A stretch of 17,304 nucleotides of DNA from positions 1-17,304 of the forward strand of contig JAZOQZ010000005.1 in assembly GCA_045656345.1 (NCBI GenBank), written 5' to 3'. Positions within the stretch are counted from its first letter, which is position 1, and every line of letters begins with the position of its first letter. A program made the position numbers and the translations under genes. The notes under the pieces were generated by a model. That model was not told the DNA's origin and searched no databases. It saw nothing but the letters and a program-made list of their open reading frames with translations. Source of the stretch: SIG452 sp045656345 (GTDB lineage: Bacteria > Bacillota > Clostridia > UMGS1840). Shown here in pieces: positions 1 through 8,048 of the stretch.

Positions 1-1
1 A

Positions 2-1363
2 AAACTTTTGCTCTCCGAACCCGATCTTTTAATATTGGACGAACCTACCAACCATCTGGATTTTAAAACCTTAGAATGGTTGGAAGAATATTTAACCGCT
101 TACCGTGGCGCCATTATTTTGGTGTCTCACGACCGTTATTTCTTAGATCGCTGTGTTACCGATATCTGCGAAATCTATAAAGGGAAATTAAAGCGGTACC
201 GTGGCAACTATTCCAAGTTTGTGGTGCAAAAAGCACAGGAAATGGAGTATTTGCAGAAAGAATATGACAAACAGCAGGAAGAAATCGCTTCCTTAAAAGA
301 TTATGTGGCCAGAAACCAGGTTCGTGCTTCCACGGCAAAAAGTGCAAAAAGCCGTCAGCACATTCTGGATAATATGGAGGTGCTGGAAAAGCCCTCCGAT
401 TATTTAAAATCCATTCATTTGAAATTCACTTTTAAAACCGAACCCGTGAAGGATGTGCTTCGGGTATCAAATTTGGAATTAAAGGTGAAAGATAAGTTAT
501 TAAACCCAAGCGTCAACTTACACGTTCGCAAAAACGATAAGATTGCCATTGTGGGAACCAACGGAGTTGGAAAAACCAGCTTGTTAAAAGCCATTTTAGG
601 AGAGTTTCCCTATTCTAAAGGAGACATCCTTTGGGGTGGCGGTGTAAAAAAATCCTATTTTGAGCAGGAAACTGCCAAGCTCCATCCCGAAAAAACTGCT
701 TTAAATGAACTTTGGGACAGATTCCCCCAAAAATATGAGCAGGAATTAAGACGCCTCCTTGGCGGAATGCTGTTATCAGGAGAAGATGTATATAAAAAAG
801 TTGGCGTGTTATCCGGAGGAGAAAAGGCAAAGGTAAAATTTGCCATTATGATGTTGGAAGAAGGAAATGTCCTGATTTTAGACGAACCCACCAACCATCT
901 GGATTTATCCTCCAAAGAAGTGCTGGATAAAGCGTTGGCAGAATATGATGGCACCGTGATTATGGTGTCTCACGACCGTTATCTCTTAAATAAGGTTCCC
1001 ACCAAAATTGTGGAAATGAAACCGGGAGAAATGGTTATTTATGACGGAAAATATGACTATTATTTAGAAAAACATAAAGAGGATGCAACGGTTCCCGCAG
1101 AAAAGAAGAGCGATAAAGCCAACGAGTTTTACCGTTCCAAAAAAGACAGAGCGGAAGAAACCAAACGAAAAAACGATTTAAGAAAGACTGAGGCAAAAAT
1201 TGAAGAAATAGAAGGCGAAATTGCAGTGCTTCAGGAAGAAATTGCATCACCCGATATTGCATCGGATTTCACAAAGCTCAAAGAAAAATGTGACATCTTG
1301 GAAGAAAAAGAAGCCATCCTCAACGAATTATATGAAAAATGGGAGGAACTATCAGCCCAATGA
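2..1363 (+). CDS. ABC-F family ATPase, YdiF/Uup-like (5' end missing)
   Basis: The reading frame is open from the first in-frame codon at base 2, so the true start lies upstream. It starts just before the Walker B motif of the first nucleotide-binding domain (LLILDEPTNHLD), followed by the SHDRYFLD switch. A charged interdomain linker follows (about residues 70-130 of the visible part). The second ABC domain is complete: Walker A GTNGVGKT, signature LSGGEKAK, Walker B VLILDEPTNHLD and SHDRYLL. The last 90 or so residues are a Lys/Glu-rich coiled coil. There are no membrane segments, which is typical of ABC-F proteins; these bind ribosomes near the E site and act on translation. The C-terminal coiled coil and linker suit the housekeeping YdiF/Uup type better than antibiotic-resistance ABC-Fs, but this is inference. 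The stop overlaps the next gene's ATG as ATGA, implying co-translation. Confidence 0.93.
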   Translation, partial: KLLLSEPDLLILDEPTNHLDFKTLEWLEEYLTAYRGAIILVSHDRYFLDRCVTDICEIYKGKLKRYRGNYSKFVVQKAQEMEYLQKEYDKQQEEIASLKDYVARNQVRASTAKSAKSRQHILDNMEVLEKPSDYLKSIHLKFTFKTEPVKDVLRVSNLELKVKDKLLNPSVNLHVRKNDKIAIVGTNGVGKTSLLKAILGEFPYSKGDILWGGGVKKSYFEQETAKLHPEKTALNELWDRFPQKYEQELRRLLGGMLLSGEDVYKKVGVLSGGEKAKVKFAIMMLEEGNVLILDEPTNHLDLSSKEVLDKALAEYDGTVIMVSHDRYLLNKVPTKIVEMKPGEMVIYDGKYDYYLEKHKEDATVPAEKKSDKANEFYRSKKDRAEETKRKNDLRKTEAKIEEIEGEIAVLQEEIASPDIASDFTKLKEKCDILEEKEAILNELYEKWEELSAQ

Positions 1364-2517
1364 CTGAGTTTCTGACAAAACTGCTTATTAAAAATCATAA
1401 CGATACCGCATCCCTTTATGTCCGCCAGAGCTACGGAAAACTGGTTGGCATTGTGGGTATTGTTGCCAATCTTTTGTTATCTTTGGCAAAGCTTGTGTGC
1501 GGATATTTGTTTCATTCGGTGTCGTTAACGGCAGACGGTGCAAACAACTTATCCGATATGGGAAATTCTTTGGTAACCTACATTGGATTTCACTTAGCGG
1601 CAAAACCTGCGGATAAAGACCATCCCTACGGTCACGCCAGATATGAATATATCACAGGACTATTGGTGTCTTTCCTCATTTTAATAATGGGGTTATCCTT
1701 ACTAAAAACTGCAATGGAAGATATTTTTGTTCCCAAAGAAACCATCTTTCACGATGTTGCTATCTGGATGATGGCAGGAGCTGTTTTGGTGAAATTATGG
1801 ATGTATTTCTTTTATAAAGGAATCGGGAAAAAGTTGAATTCTATCGCCATCTTAGCCACTGCAAAAGACAGTTTGAATGATGTATTTTCCACAGGCGGTG
1901 TGCTGGTAGCCTTCGTTTTGGGAAAGATTTTTAATCTTCCTTTAGACGGTTATGTGGGTGCTGTTGTTTCTCTGCTCATTTTATACAGCGGTTGGGAACT
2001 TGTGAAAAACACGATGAGTCAACTGCTTGGAGAAGCTCCCAAGCCTGAGCTGGTAAACGAAATCAAAACCGAAATTTTAGATTTTCACGAATCCATCATC
2101 GGGATTCACGATTTAATGGTGCACGAATACGGTGCAGGGCAGTTGTTTGTGTCGGTGCATGTGGAAGTGCCTGCATCCCAAAGCATCATGGAAAGCCACG
2201 ACATTGTGGATCGGATTGAAGTGCATTTTATGAGGGAACACGGAATTCAGATGGTGATTCATATGGACCCTGTGGAAACCGATAATCCCCGCGTGACTGA
2301 GTTGAAAGCGAAAATTTCTGCCGTGGTGACAGAGATTTCTCCCAAACTTCATATTCACGATTTTCGTGTGGTGTTTTTAGCATCTCACAATAATCTGATT
2401 TTTGATGTGGAAGTTCCCTTTGAGTTTCCCTATTCCGATAAAAAGCTGGAAGAACTAATCAAAAAGGAAGCAGGGGAATCCAACAACTGCATTATTCAGT
2501 TTGACAAGACATACTAA
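1360..2517 (+). CDS. CDF family cation efflux transporter, probably manganese type
   Basis: This 385-residue protein is a cation diffusion facilitator, a proton-coupled exporter of divalent metals in the cytoplasmic membrane. It has about six membrane segments in residues 28-225, then a cytoplasmic ferredoxin-like domain and a further C-terminal extension. In helix 2 the metal-site stretch reads D59-GA-N62-N63-LS-D66, and in helix 5 it reads D170-SLN-D174. By alignment with E. coli FieF (D45, D49, H153, D157), the second helix-2 Asp is Asn and the helix-5 His is Asp. A His-free site of this kind is known from Mn2+-exporting members such as MntE and MneP, so manganese is the likely substrate. 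I chose the ATG at 1360 because it overlaps the upstream stop and follows GGGAGG at 1341-1346. An in-frame ATG at 1339 has no ribosome binding site. Confidence 0.88.
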   Translation: MTEFLTKLLIKNHNDTASLYVRQSYGKLVGIVGIVANLLLSLAKLVCGYLFHSVSLTADGANNLSDMGNSLVTYIGFHLAAKPADKDHPYGHARYEYITGLLVSFLILIMGLSLLKTAMEDIFVPKETIFHDVAIWMMAGAVLVKLWMYFFYKGIGKKLNSIAILATAKDSLNDVFSTGGVLVAFVLGKIFNLPLDGYVGAVVSLLILYSGWELVKNTMSQLLGEAPKPELVNEIKTEILDFHESIIGIHDLMVHEYGAGQLFVSVHVEVPASQSIMESHDIVDRIEVHFMREHGIQMVIHMDPVETDNPRVTELKAKISAVVTEISPKLHIHDFRVVFLASHNNLIFDVEVPFEFPYSDKKLEELIKKEAGESNNCIIQFDKTY

Positions 2518-2530
2518 AAGGAGCAAAAAA

Positions 2531-3064
2531 ATGCCGTTTGAGAAAATGTTGCAGGACGATTTTATCCTGCGTTTGATTATTTTATATGTGTGCAGAGAAT
2601 ACGGAGATTCCATCACCAATCCCGAGCTGACCAAGTTTATTATGGACGGTCAGGAAGTGGATTATTTTAATCTGCAGTACAACATCTATGAGCTGGTAAA
2701 AATGGAACATCTTCGGGTATTCACCGATAGCGGAAAGCACTATTATGAGCTGACCGAAGAAGGCAAAGAAACCGCAGGGTTTTTTCAAAGTAAAATTCCG
2801 ATGCTCATCCGCAAAAAATTGGATGAAGCCATTTTGGAAAAGAAAAAGAATGATGCTCCCAAAACTGCCGTGATTGCAGACTTTAATCCCGAGGGCGGAG
2901 AATTTCTGGCAGGGATTAAAATTTTAGAAAATGACCAGGAACAATTCTCTTTAAATGTGTTGGTGCCTACCCGTGAACACGCTGTTCGTGTGTGTCAGTT
3001 TTTGCAGGAACATATTGAAGAAATCTATCAGAAAACCAACGAAGAAATTATGAAATTGTTTTAG
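2531..3064 (+). CDS. DUF4364 family protein
   Basis: This is a 177-residue soluble protein. Its N-terminal 75 residues look like a winged helix: a helical start (LILYVCREYG), NPELTKFIMDG, then YNIYELVKMEHL and a beta wing ending YYELTEEGKE. The C-terminal half is an alpha/beta region with no motif I recognise. The pattern fits DUF4364, a family found mainly in Clostridia and usually described as a predicted DNA-binding protein of unknown role. The start at 2531 is preceded by AAGGAG at 2518-2523 with seven bases between, directly after the stop of the metal exporter. A TTG at 2501 in the same frame lies inside the upstream gene and has no binding site. Its tight coupling to the exporter might mean it responds to metal, but nothing in the protein shows that. 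Confidence 0.78.
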   Translation: MPFEKMLQDDFILRLIILYVCREYGDSITNPELTKFIMDGQEVDYFNLQYNIYELVKMEHLRVFTDSGKHYYELTEEGKETAGFFQSKIPMLIRKKLDEAILEKKKNDAPKTAVIADFNPEGGEFLAGIKILENDQEQFSLNVLVPTREHAVRVCQFLQEHIEEIYQKTNEEIMKLF

Positions 3065-3083
3065 AGAACCGAAGGAATAGAAG

Positions 3084-5003
3084 ATGAACAGATTTTTACC
3101 CATCACACAAGAGGAAGTGAATGAGCGATATGGGGGCGAAGTGGATTTCGTCTTAGTAACAGGGGATGCCTATGTGGATCATCCCTCTTTTGGCACTGCC
3201 ATTATTTCCCGTGTGCTGGAGAATGAAGGGTATCGTGTGGCAATCTTAGCTCAGCCCGATTATAAAACCAAAACCGATTTTATGCGTTTTGGAAAACCCA
3301 AACTTGGTTTTTTGGTGAACAGCGGAAATTTGGATTCTATGGTGAATCACTACACCGTGAATAAAAAGCCAAGAAGTACCGACGCGTTTTCCCCGGGCGG
3401 AAAAACGGGCAAACGCCCTGACCGTGCGGTGATTGTATATACCAATCGTATCCGTGAAGCCTACGGCCAGATTCCCGTGGTGATTGGCGGGTTGGAAGCA
3501 TCGCTCAGACGTCTTGCGCATTACGATTACTGGAGCGATAAGGTGCGTCGGAGTATTTTGGTAGATGCCAAAGCAGACTTTTTAATTTTCGGAATGGGGG
3601 AAATCACCATCCGAAAAGTGGCAGAATGTTTGAGAGACGGAAGAAAAGAAGATATCACAAAACTTCCGGGTATCTGTTATCAGACCAAGAATATTGATCA
3701 TATCAAGGATGCGTTGGTGTTACCGTCCTTTGAAGAAGTTCGTGAGGATAAAAAGCAGTATGCCAAATTTACCAAAGAAAGTTTTGGCGAACAAAATCCC
3801 TATATCGGAAAAACGCTCATTCAACATCATATTGACCGTTATGTAGTCCAGAATCCTCCTTGCAGACCGTTACTCCAGGAGGAACTGGATGAAGTTTATA
3901 AATTACCCTTTATGAGAACCTATCACCCCATTTATGAACAAGAGGGGGGAGTTCCGGCCATCAGCGAGGTGAAGTTTTCCATCATCTCCCAGCGTGGATG
4001 TTTTGGTGGATGTAATTTCTGCTCACTGGCTTTTCATCAGGGCCGAATTGTGACCGCAAGAAGCCACAAATCCATTATTGAGGAAGCCAAAAAGATTACG
4101 GCGGAATCTGATTTTAAAGGCTATATTCACGATGTGGGCGGACCTACCGCTAATTTCCGATTCCCTGCTTGCGATAATCAGCTGAAAGTGGGAGCCTGCA
4201 AGAATAAACAATGTCTGTTCCCCACTCCTTGCAAAAACTTAAAAGCAGACCATCGGGATTATCTGGAGCTGTTAAGAAAACTACGCAGTTTACCGAAAGT
4301 GAAAAAAGTGTTTGTCCGTTCAGGGATTCGTTTTGACTATTTGATGGCAGACAAAAACGATACGTTTTTCAAAGAACTGGTGGAGCATCACGTTTCGGGG
4401 CAGCTTAAGGTAGCACCTGAGCATTCCTCCAATCATGTGCTTCGTTATATGGGAAAACCCAACATTGAAGTGTTTGAAGGGTTTATGAAAAAGTTCTATC
4501 AGCTCACCAAAAAAGTGGGCAAGGAGCAATATTTAGTGCCGTATCTCATGTCCTCTCATCCGGGTAGCAGGGTGCAGGATGCGGTGGAGTTGGCATTATT
4601 TTTAAAGAAACATAAAATGGTACCCGAGCAGGTGCAGGATTTTTATCCCACCCCCGGAACCTTGTCCACTGCCATGTATTACACCGAGCTTGATCCCAGA
4701 ACTGGAAAAAGCGTGTATGTGGCAAAATCCTATCAGGAAAAAACCATGCAGAGGGCAATGCTTCAGACCTATAAGCCGGAAAATCGGGAAACAGTGAAAA
4801 AAGCACTCAAAGAAGCAGGTATGGAGCATCTGATTGCGCAGTTATTACCTTATCGTAAACATACAGAGAAGGAGATCAAAAATAATGATTTTAGACGGAA
4901 AACTGGTATCACAAAGAATCAAGGACGAAATGGCACAAAAGGTGGCAGATCTAAAAACCAAGGGAATCAGCGTGGGATTAACCGTAATCATCGTGGGCGA
5001 TGA
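3084..5003 (+). CDS. YgiQ family (UPF0313) radical SAM protein
   Basis: This 639-residue protein matches the YgiQ family. The N-terminal part (YGGEVDFVLVTGDAYVDHP, AILAQPDY, VIGGLEASLRRLAHYDYW) is the family's conserved cobalamin-binding-like region. The radical SAM core begins at C306-FGG-C310-NF-C313, the CxxxCxxC ligands of the 4Fe-4S cluster that cleaves S-adenosylmethionine. The conserved MSSHPG and QDFYPTPGTLST segments follow. The family's reaction is unknown. The last 39 residues, from about residue 601, are read out of frame through the start of folD. They are rich in Asn, Arg, Gly and Lys and look like overprinted, unstructured tail. The start ATG at 3084 follows GAAGGAATAGAAG at the end of the DUF4364 gene. 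Family membership is certain; the function is not. Confidence 0.93.
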   Translation: MNRFLPITQEEVNERYGGEVDFVLVTGDAYVDHPSFGTAIISRVLENEGYRVAILAQPDYKTKTDFMRFGKPKLGFLVNSGNLDSMVNHYTVNKKPRSTDAFSPGGKTGKRPDRAVIVYTNRIREAYGQIPVVIGGLEASLRRLAHYDYWSDKVRRSILVDAKADFLIFGMGEITIRKVAECLRDGRKEDITKLPGICYQTKNIDHIKDALVLPSFEEVREDKKQYAKFTKESFGEQNPYIGKTLIQHHIDRYVVQNPPCRPLLQEELDEVYKLPFMRTYHPIYEQEGGVPAISEVKFSIISQRGCFGGCNFCSLAFHQGRIVTARSHKSIIEEAKKITAESDFKGYIHDVGGPTANFRFPACDNQLKVGACKNKQCLFPTPCKNLKADHRDYLELLRKLRSLPKVKKVFVRSGIRFDYLMADKNDTFFKELVEHHVSGQLKVAPEHSSNHVLRYMGKPNIEVFEGFMKKFYQLTKKVGKEQYLVPYLMSSHPGSRVQDAVELALFLKKHKMVPEQVQDFYPTPGTLSTAMYYTELDPRTGKSVYVAKSYQEKTMQRAMLQTYKPENRETVKKALKEAGMEHLIAQLLPYRKHTEKEIKNNDFRRKTGITKNQGRNGTKGGRSKNQGNQRGINRNHRGR

Positions 5004-5736
5004 TCCTGCTTCCCGGGTGTATGTGAACTCCAAAAAGAAAGCTTGTGAAGCACTGGGAATTACTTCTCAGGAATTCGCTCTGCCCGGTGATACCACCGAG
5101 GAAGAACTTTTAGCTTTGGTTCGTAAATTAAATAAAGATGACAGCGTAAACGGTATTTTAGTGCAGTTGCCCCTGCCCAAACATATTAACGAAGAAACCG
5201 TAATCAATACCATTGACCCCAAAAAAGATGTGGATGCATTCCATCCTCAGAATGTGGGTAAAATTATGATTGGTAACTACGATTTTCTGCCTTGCACTCC
5301 CGCAGGCGTGATGGAATTGATTAAAGAAAGCGGCATTGATGTTACCGGAAAAGAATGTGTGGTATTGGGAAGAAGCAACATCGTGGGCAAACCTCAGGCA
5401 ATGTTGCTTCTGCATCAGAATGGTACCGTTACCGTTTGCCATTCCCGCACCCAAAATTTAAAAGAAGTGACCAAACGTGCCGACATTTTGGTTGCTGCCA
5501 TCGGAAAACCCAATTTTGTGACCGCCGATATGGTAAAAGAAGGCGCCGTTGTGATTGACGTTGGTATCAACCGTATGCCCGATAAAACCTTATGTGGTGA
5601 CGTGGACTTTAATGAAGTGTCCAAGGTGGCATCCGCTATCACTCCCGTGCCCGGCGGTGTTGGTCCCATGACCATTGCTATGCTGATGAAAAATACTGTG
5701 ACCGCAGCGATCTGCCAGAACGGTTTGAAAGACTAA
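4885..5736 (+). CDS. folD: Bifunctional methylenetetrahydrofolate dehydrogenase / methenyltetrahydrofolate cyclohydrolase
   Basis: FolD interconverts 5,10-methylene-THF, 5,10-methenyl-THF and 10-formyl-THF using NADP, feeding one-carbon units to purine and formyl-Met synthesis. The 283-residue length is normal. Conserved blocks appear in order: GDDPASRVYV with the YxxxK pair Y46 and K50 (catalytic lysine), QLPLPKHI, DVDAFHPQNVGK, PCTPAGVMELI, the nucleotide-binding VVLGRSNIVGKP, GAVVIDVGINR, and the C-terminal TPVPGGVGPMTIAMLM. I chose the ATG at 4885 because it gives the canonical N-terminus and has AAGGAG at 4869-4874. A longer frame from 4834 adds 17 unconserved residues and lacks a binding site. 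The first 119 bases are also read in another frame by the YgiQ gene. Confidence 0.97.
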   Translation: MILDGKLVSQRIKDEMAQKVADLKTKGISVGLTVIIVGDDPASRVYVNSKKKACEALGITSQEFALPGDTTEEELLALVRKLNKDDSVNGILVQLPLPKHINEETVINTIDPKKDVDAFHPQNVGKIMIGNYDFLPCTPAGVMELIKESGIDVTGKECVVLGRSNIVGKPQAMLLLHQNGTVTVCHSRTQNLKEVTKRADILVAAIGKPNFVTADMVKEGAVVIDVGINRMPDKTLCGDVDFNEVSKVASAITPVPGGVGPMTIAMLMKNTVTAAICQNGLKD

Positions 5737-5758
5737 AAAGATAAAAGGTATCAAAAGA

Positions 5759-6004
5759 ATGAGAATTGATAAATATTTAAAAGTATCCCGTATTATTAAG
5801 CGCCGCACCGTTGCTCAGGAAGCCTGCGAAGGCGGAAAAGTGACCATCAACGGTAAGGTGGCAAAACCCTCCTCCGAAGTGAAAGTGGGAGATGTGCTCT
5901 CTTTACAGTTTGGTGCACGCACTGTCAGTGTGGAAGTGCTGGAAGTGAAAGAAGTAGTCAAAAAAGATGATGCTTCTCTGATGTATCGTCAGTTGGAAGG
6001 ATAA
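5759..6004 (+). CDS. rqcP: RNA-binding S4 domain protein RqcP (YabO)
   Basis: This 81-residue protein is almost entirely an S4 RNA-binding domain: MRIDKYLKVSRIIKRRTVA, then GGKVTINGKVAKPSSEVKVGD and LSLQFG. The order and spacing match Bacillus subtilis RqcP (formerly YabO), including the late LMYRQL segment. RqcP works with RqcH on stalled 50S subunits to add C-terminal alanine tails during ribosome-associated quality control. It lacks the basic C-terminal tail of the related proteobacterial Hsp15. The ATG at 5759 follows AAAAGG at 5743-5748, 22 bases after folD, so it is probably the last gene of the same transcript. In many Bacillota this gene sits beside yabP, yabQ and divIC; none is next to it here. 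Confidence 0.88.
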   Translation: MRIDKYLKVSRIIKRRTVAQEACEGGKVTINGKVAKPSSEVKVGDVLSLQFGARTVSVEVLEVKEVVKKDDASLMYRQLEG

Positions 6005-6005
6005 T

Positions 6006-6049
6006 AAAAAAAGGAACAGATGATAACAAAAACATCTGTTCCTTTTTTA
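6006..6049. terminator. Bidirectional terminator between rqcP and the convergent LTA-synthase-like gene
   Basis: A perfect 16-base stem pairs 6007-6022 with 6033-6048 around a ten-base loop. The outer part is A-rich on the left and T-rich on the right. It therefore gives a T-tract on both strands and can end both converging transcripts, whose stops lie 2-4 bases away on either side. Confidence 0.9.
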
Positions 6050-6052
6050 TTG

Positions 6053-7912
6053 CTATTTCACGCAGAATTGGTTACCGTGGAGAATATCGTAAATAATCAG
6101 ATTCGTAGTATCCAGAAGTTTTTCATCTTCCGGAAGAACTGCATCGATTTTTTCCATGTGGTCATTATAAATAGCAGTGTTTACGATGGCGGGATAGCGA
6201 TCGGAAAATTCATTGAGTACCATCAGATACCAGGGGGTATCACAGCCACTTTCCATAAAAATTTTCAAACCTAAAGTGTTTCCGCTGACTTTGGGGTGTA
6301 AATCGAATTCCGGAATGGGATAATTGGTCCATACCACATAGGGTGTTTCGTAAAGCTGAGGATGGTTTCCGGAAGCAAAGGTGTTGGTGCGTTCCACGAA
6401 GCCGCCGTCTATATAGGTGCTTCCGTTGGTTCCAAGCAAGGGCAGATGGTCGCCATACATTACCAGAATCACAGGTTCGTCTACATCCTTAAAATAATCC
6501 ACCAACGCCATAAATGCTTTGTCTGCATTGTAAACACCCTGAGAATACCGCATTAAATCCAGATAGTCTTCTTCCGACAGGGTGGGAGCTTCCATTGTAA
6601 AATCAAAGGTATCATCATAGCGTGGAACTTTGTATGCTCCGTGATTTTCCATGGTCACCACAAACTCAAAAATCCGATCGGAAGTTTTTGTTTCAAATTC
6701 CTCAATAATCTGTTTTGCACAGGCCATATCGTCAATATAAGCACCGGATTTATCCTGATAGGTGAAATCATCCATTCCTTTGAAGGTGTCAAACCCAAGC
6801 AGGGGATAAGCAGTGGAACGGTTGTAGAAATTGGTTTTATACGGATGCAACGCCACGGTCTGATATCCTTCTTCCTGATAGCAGGATGCAATTGACGGTG
6901 TGTATTCCGTGATATATTGAGAATAGGGATACGCCGCTGAGGGAAGCAGGTAAGTTGGGATTCCGGTGATCACCTCAAATTCCGGCATACAGGTTCCGCC
7001 TGCATAAACGGGAGATAAGAAAGTTCCTGTTATCGTGTTTTCAGAAAGGGAATGAATTCCGCTGAGCAAGTCCACACTGTAGCTTACTTCCGGAAGCACA
7101 GAGGGGTCCCACCAGGCTTCGTTCTGAATGATAATTACATTTGCTTTGGTTTGATTGGCAACCGGGATTTTTTCTTCGTATTCTGATTGGAAGTTTGCAA
7201 TGGCACTTTGCGTGTAGGTATCGGGTTTTGGCACCACTAAATCTCCGATTCGGGGGAAAAATGTCAGCACAGCACCATTTGACTGATAATCCTCAATGGG
7301 GTTGAATGCAGAAATTTTCACGTCCATTTTGTTAAGAACCTGATAGCGGAATTGTTTGCTATAACAAACGGCGTTGTTCACCAGCATAAACATCAAAAAC
7401 GCCAATCCGCCAAATACCAACCTCTGATACCAACGTCTTTTGACGGGAGCTAATCGTAATAAATAGCAGTGCAATACAAAAGAAGACAAATTTAAAAGAA
7501 TTGCAGGAATCAAAGAAGGAATATAGGGGATTTCCACAAAAGAAGTGATATCTCCCACATTGTTCATCAATAGCAGATTACAGGGGAGGAGGGGATTGCC
7601 GTTGATTCGCCCCATCACTTCACTGGCGTATGCAATTAAGAACATCAAAATGCTGTTGCATAGGTTTGCCACGAAAGAATTTTGGGTAATCAGATAAAAG
7701 AATCCCTGCCAGCATAGTAAAAACAAATAAGTGAGAATCCATTTTTGCACAAAAAAATCCGATCGAAAGAACACTTCTGCCGCATACGGGTAGGAAAGAT
7801 GCATTATTTCCAAGGAACATAACAGCACCAGGGGTGCAATCAAAAAATAGGCAAATCGGAATCCGTTGTTACGGTTTTCGTAACGCTGCGGATTTAGAGT
7901 TCCCTGCTTCAT
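6053..7912 (-). CDS. LTA-synthase family membrane sulfatase-fold phosphotransferase
   Basis: This 619-residue protein has five predicted membrane segments (about residues 20-39, 56-76, 82-99, 130-153 and 164-182) followed by a large extracellular alkaline-phosphatase/sulfatase-fold domain. That is the plan of LtaS, which polymerises glycerol phosphate from phosphatidylglycerol. The catalytic set is visible: E265 in IIIQNEAWWDP, the nucleophile T307 in AGGTCMPEFE, and D488-H489 in VMYGDHLP. NRSTAYPLLGFDTF and TMENHGAY correspond to further substrate- and metal-site regions of LtaS. Whether it makes lipoteichoic acid or moves glycerol phosphate to another glycan cannot be told. The ATG at 7912 has GGAGG seven bases upstream; the adjacent in-frame GTG at 7915 is only four bases from it and is less likely. 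It is a single-gene unit with its own promoter. Confidence 0.88.
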   Translation of the reverse strand: MKQGTLNPQRYENRNNGFRFAYFLIAPLVLLCSLEIMHLSYPYAAEVFFRSDFFVQKWILTYLFLLCWQGFFYLITQNSFVANLCNSILMFLIAYASEVMGRINGNPLLPCNLLLMNNVGDITSFVEIPYIPSLIPAILLNLSSFVLHCYLLRLAPVKRRWYQRLVFGGLAFLMFMLVNNAVCYSKQFRYQVLNKMDVKISAFNPIEDYQSNGAVLTFFPRIGDLVVPKPDTYTQSAIANFQSEYEEKIPVANQTKANVIIIQNEAWWDPSVLPEVSYSVDLLSGIHSLSENTITGTFLSPVYAGGTCMPEFEVITGIPTYLLPSAAYPYSQYITEYTPSIASCYQEEGYQTVALHPYKTNFYNRSTAYPLLGFDTFKGMDDFTYQDKSGAYIDDMACAKQIIEEFETKTSDRIFEFVVTMENHGAYKVPRYDDTFDFTMEAPTLSEEDYLDLMRYSQGVYNADKAFMALVDYFKDVDEPVILVMYGDHLPLLGTNGSTYIDGGFVERTNTFASGNHPQLYETPYVVWTNYPIPEFDLHPKVSGNTLGLKIFMESGCDTPWYLMVLNEFSDRYPAIVNTAIYNDHMEKIDAVLPEDEKLLDTTNLIIYDILHGNQFCVK

Positions 7913-7944
7913 CACTTTTCCTCCTTTTTTGTAGAATAATGTTT

Positions 7945-7973
7945 ATTATAACACTTTTCTTATAAAAAATCAA
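7945..7973 (-). promoter_or_regulatory. Sigma-A-type promoter of the LTA-synthase-like gene
   Basis: On the minus strand TTGATT (7968-7973) and a perfect TATAAT (7945-7950) are separated by exactly 17 bases. The start codon lies 33 bases below the -10 box. Confidence 0.85.
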
Positions 7974-7998
7974 TGTATTTTTTGATTTTCTGCGAAAC

Positions 7999-8035
7999 AA
8001 AAACCACCGACACAGTCTATGTCGGTGGTTTTTTT
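7999..8035 (-). terminator. Terminator of the sugar operon
   Basis: A nine-base GC-rich stem pairs 8004-8012 with 8020-8028 around a seven-base loop. It is flanked by A residues on the left and T residues on the right, so it gives a T-tract on the minus strand 13 bases after the stop of the alcohol dehydrogenase. It separates the sugar operon from the LTA-synthase-like gene. Confidence 0.9.
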
Positions 8036-8048
8036 CCCTGGAATTGAA

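Noticed and set aside
2..1363. ABC-F antibiotic-resistance protein
   Set aside because: The C-terminal coiled coil and moderate interdomain linker fit the housekeeping YdiF/Uup type, and the context is housekeeping genes.
5759..6004. Hsp15 (HslR) assignment
   Set aside because: The protein is too short, lacks the basic C-terminal tail, and matches the RqcP pattern more closely.
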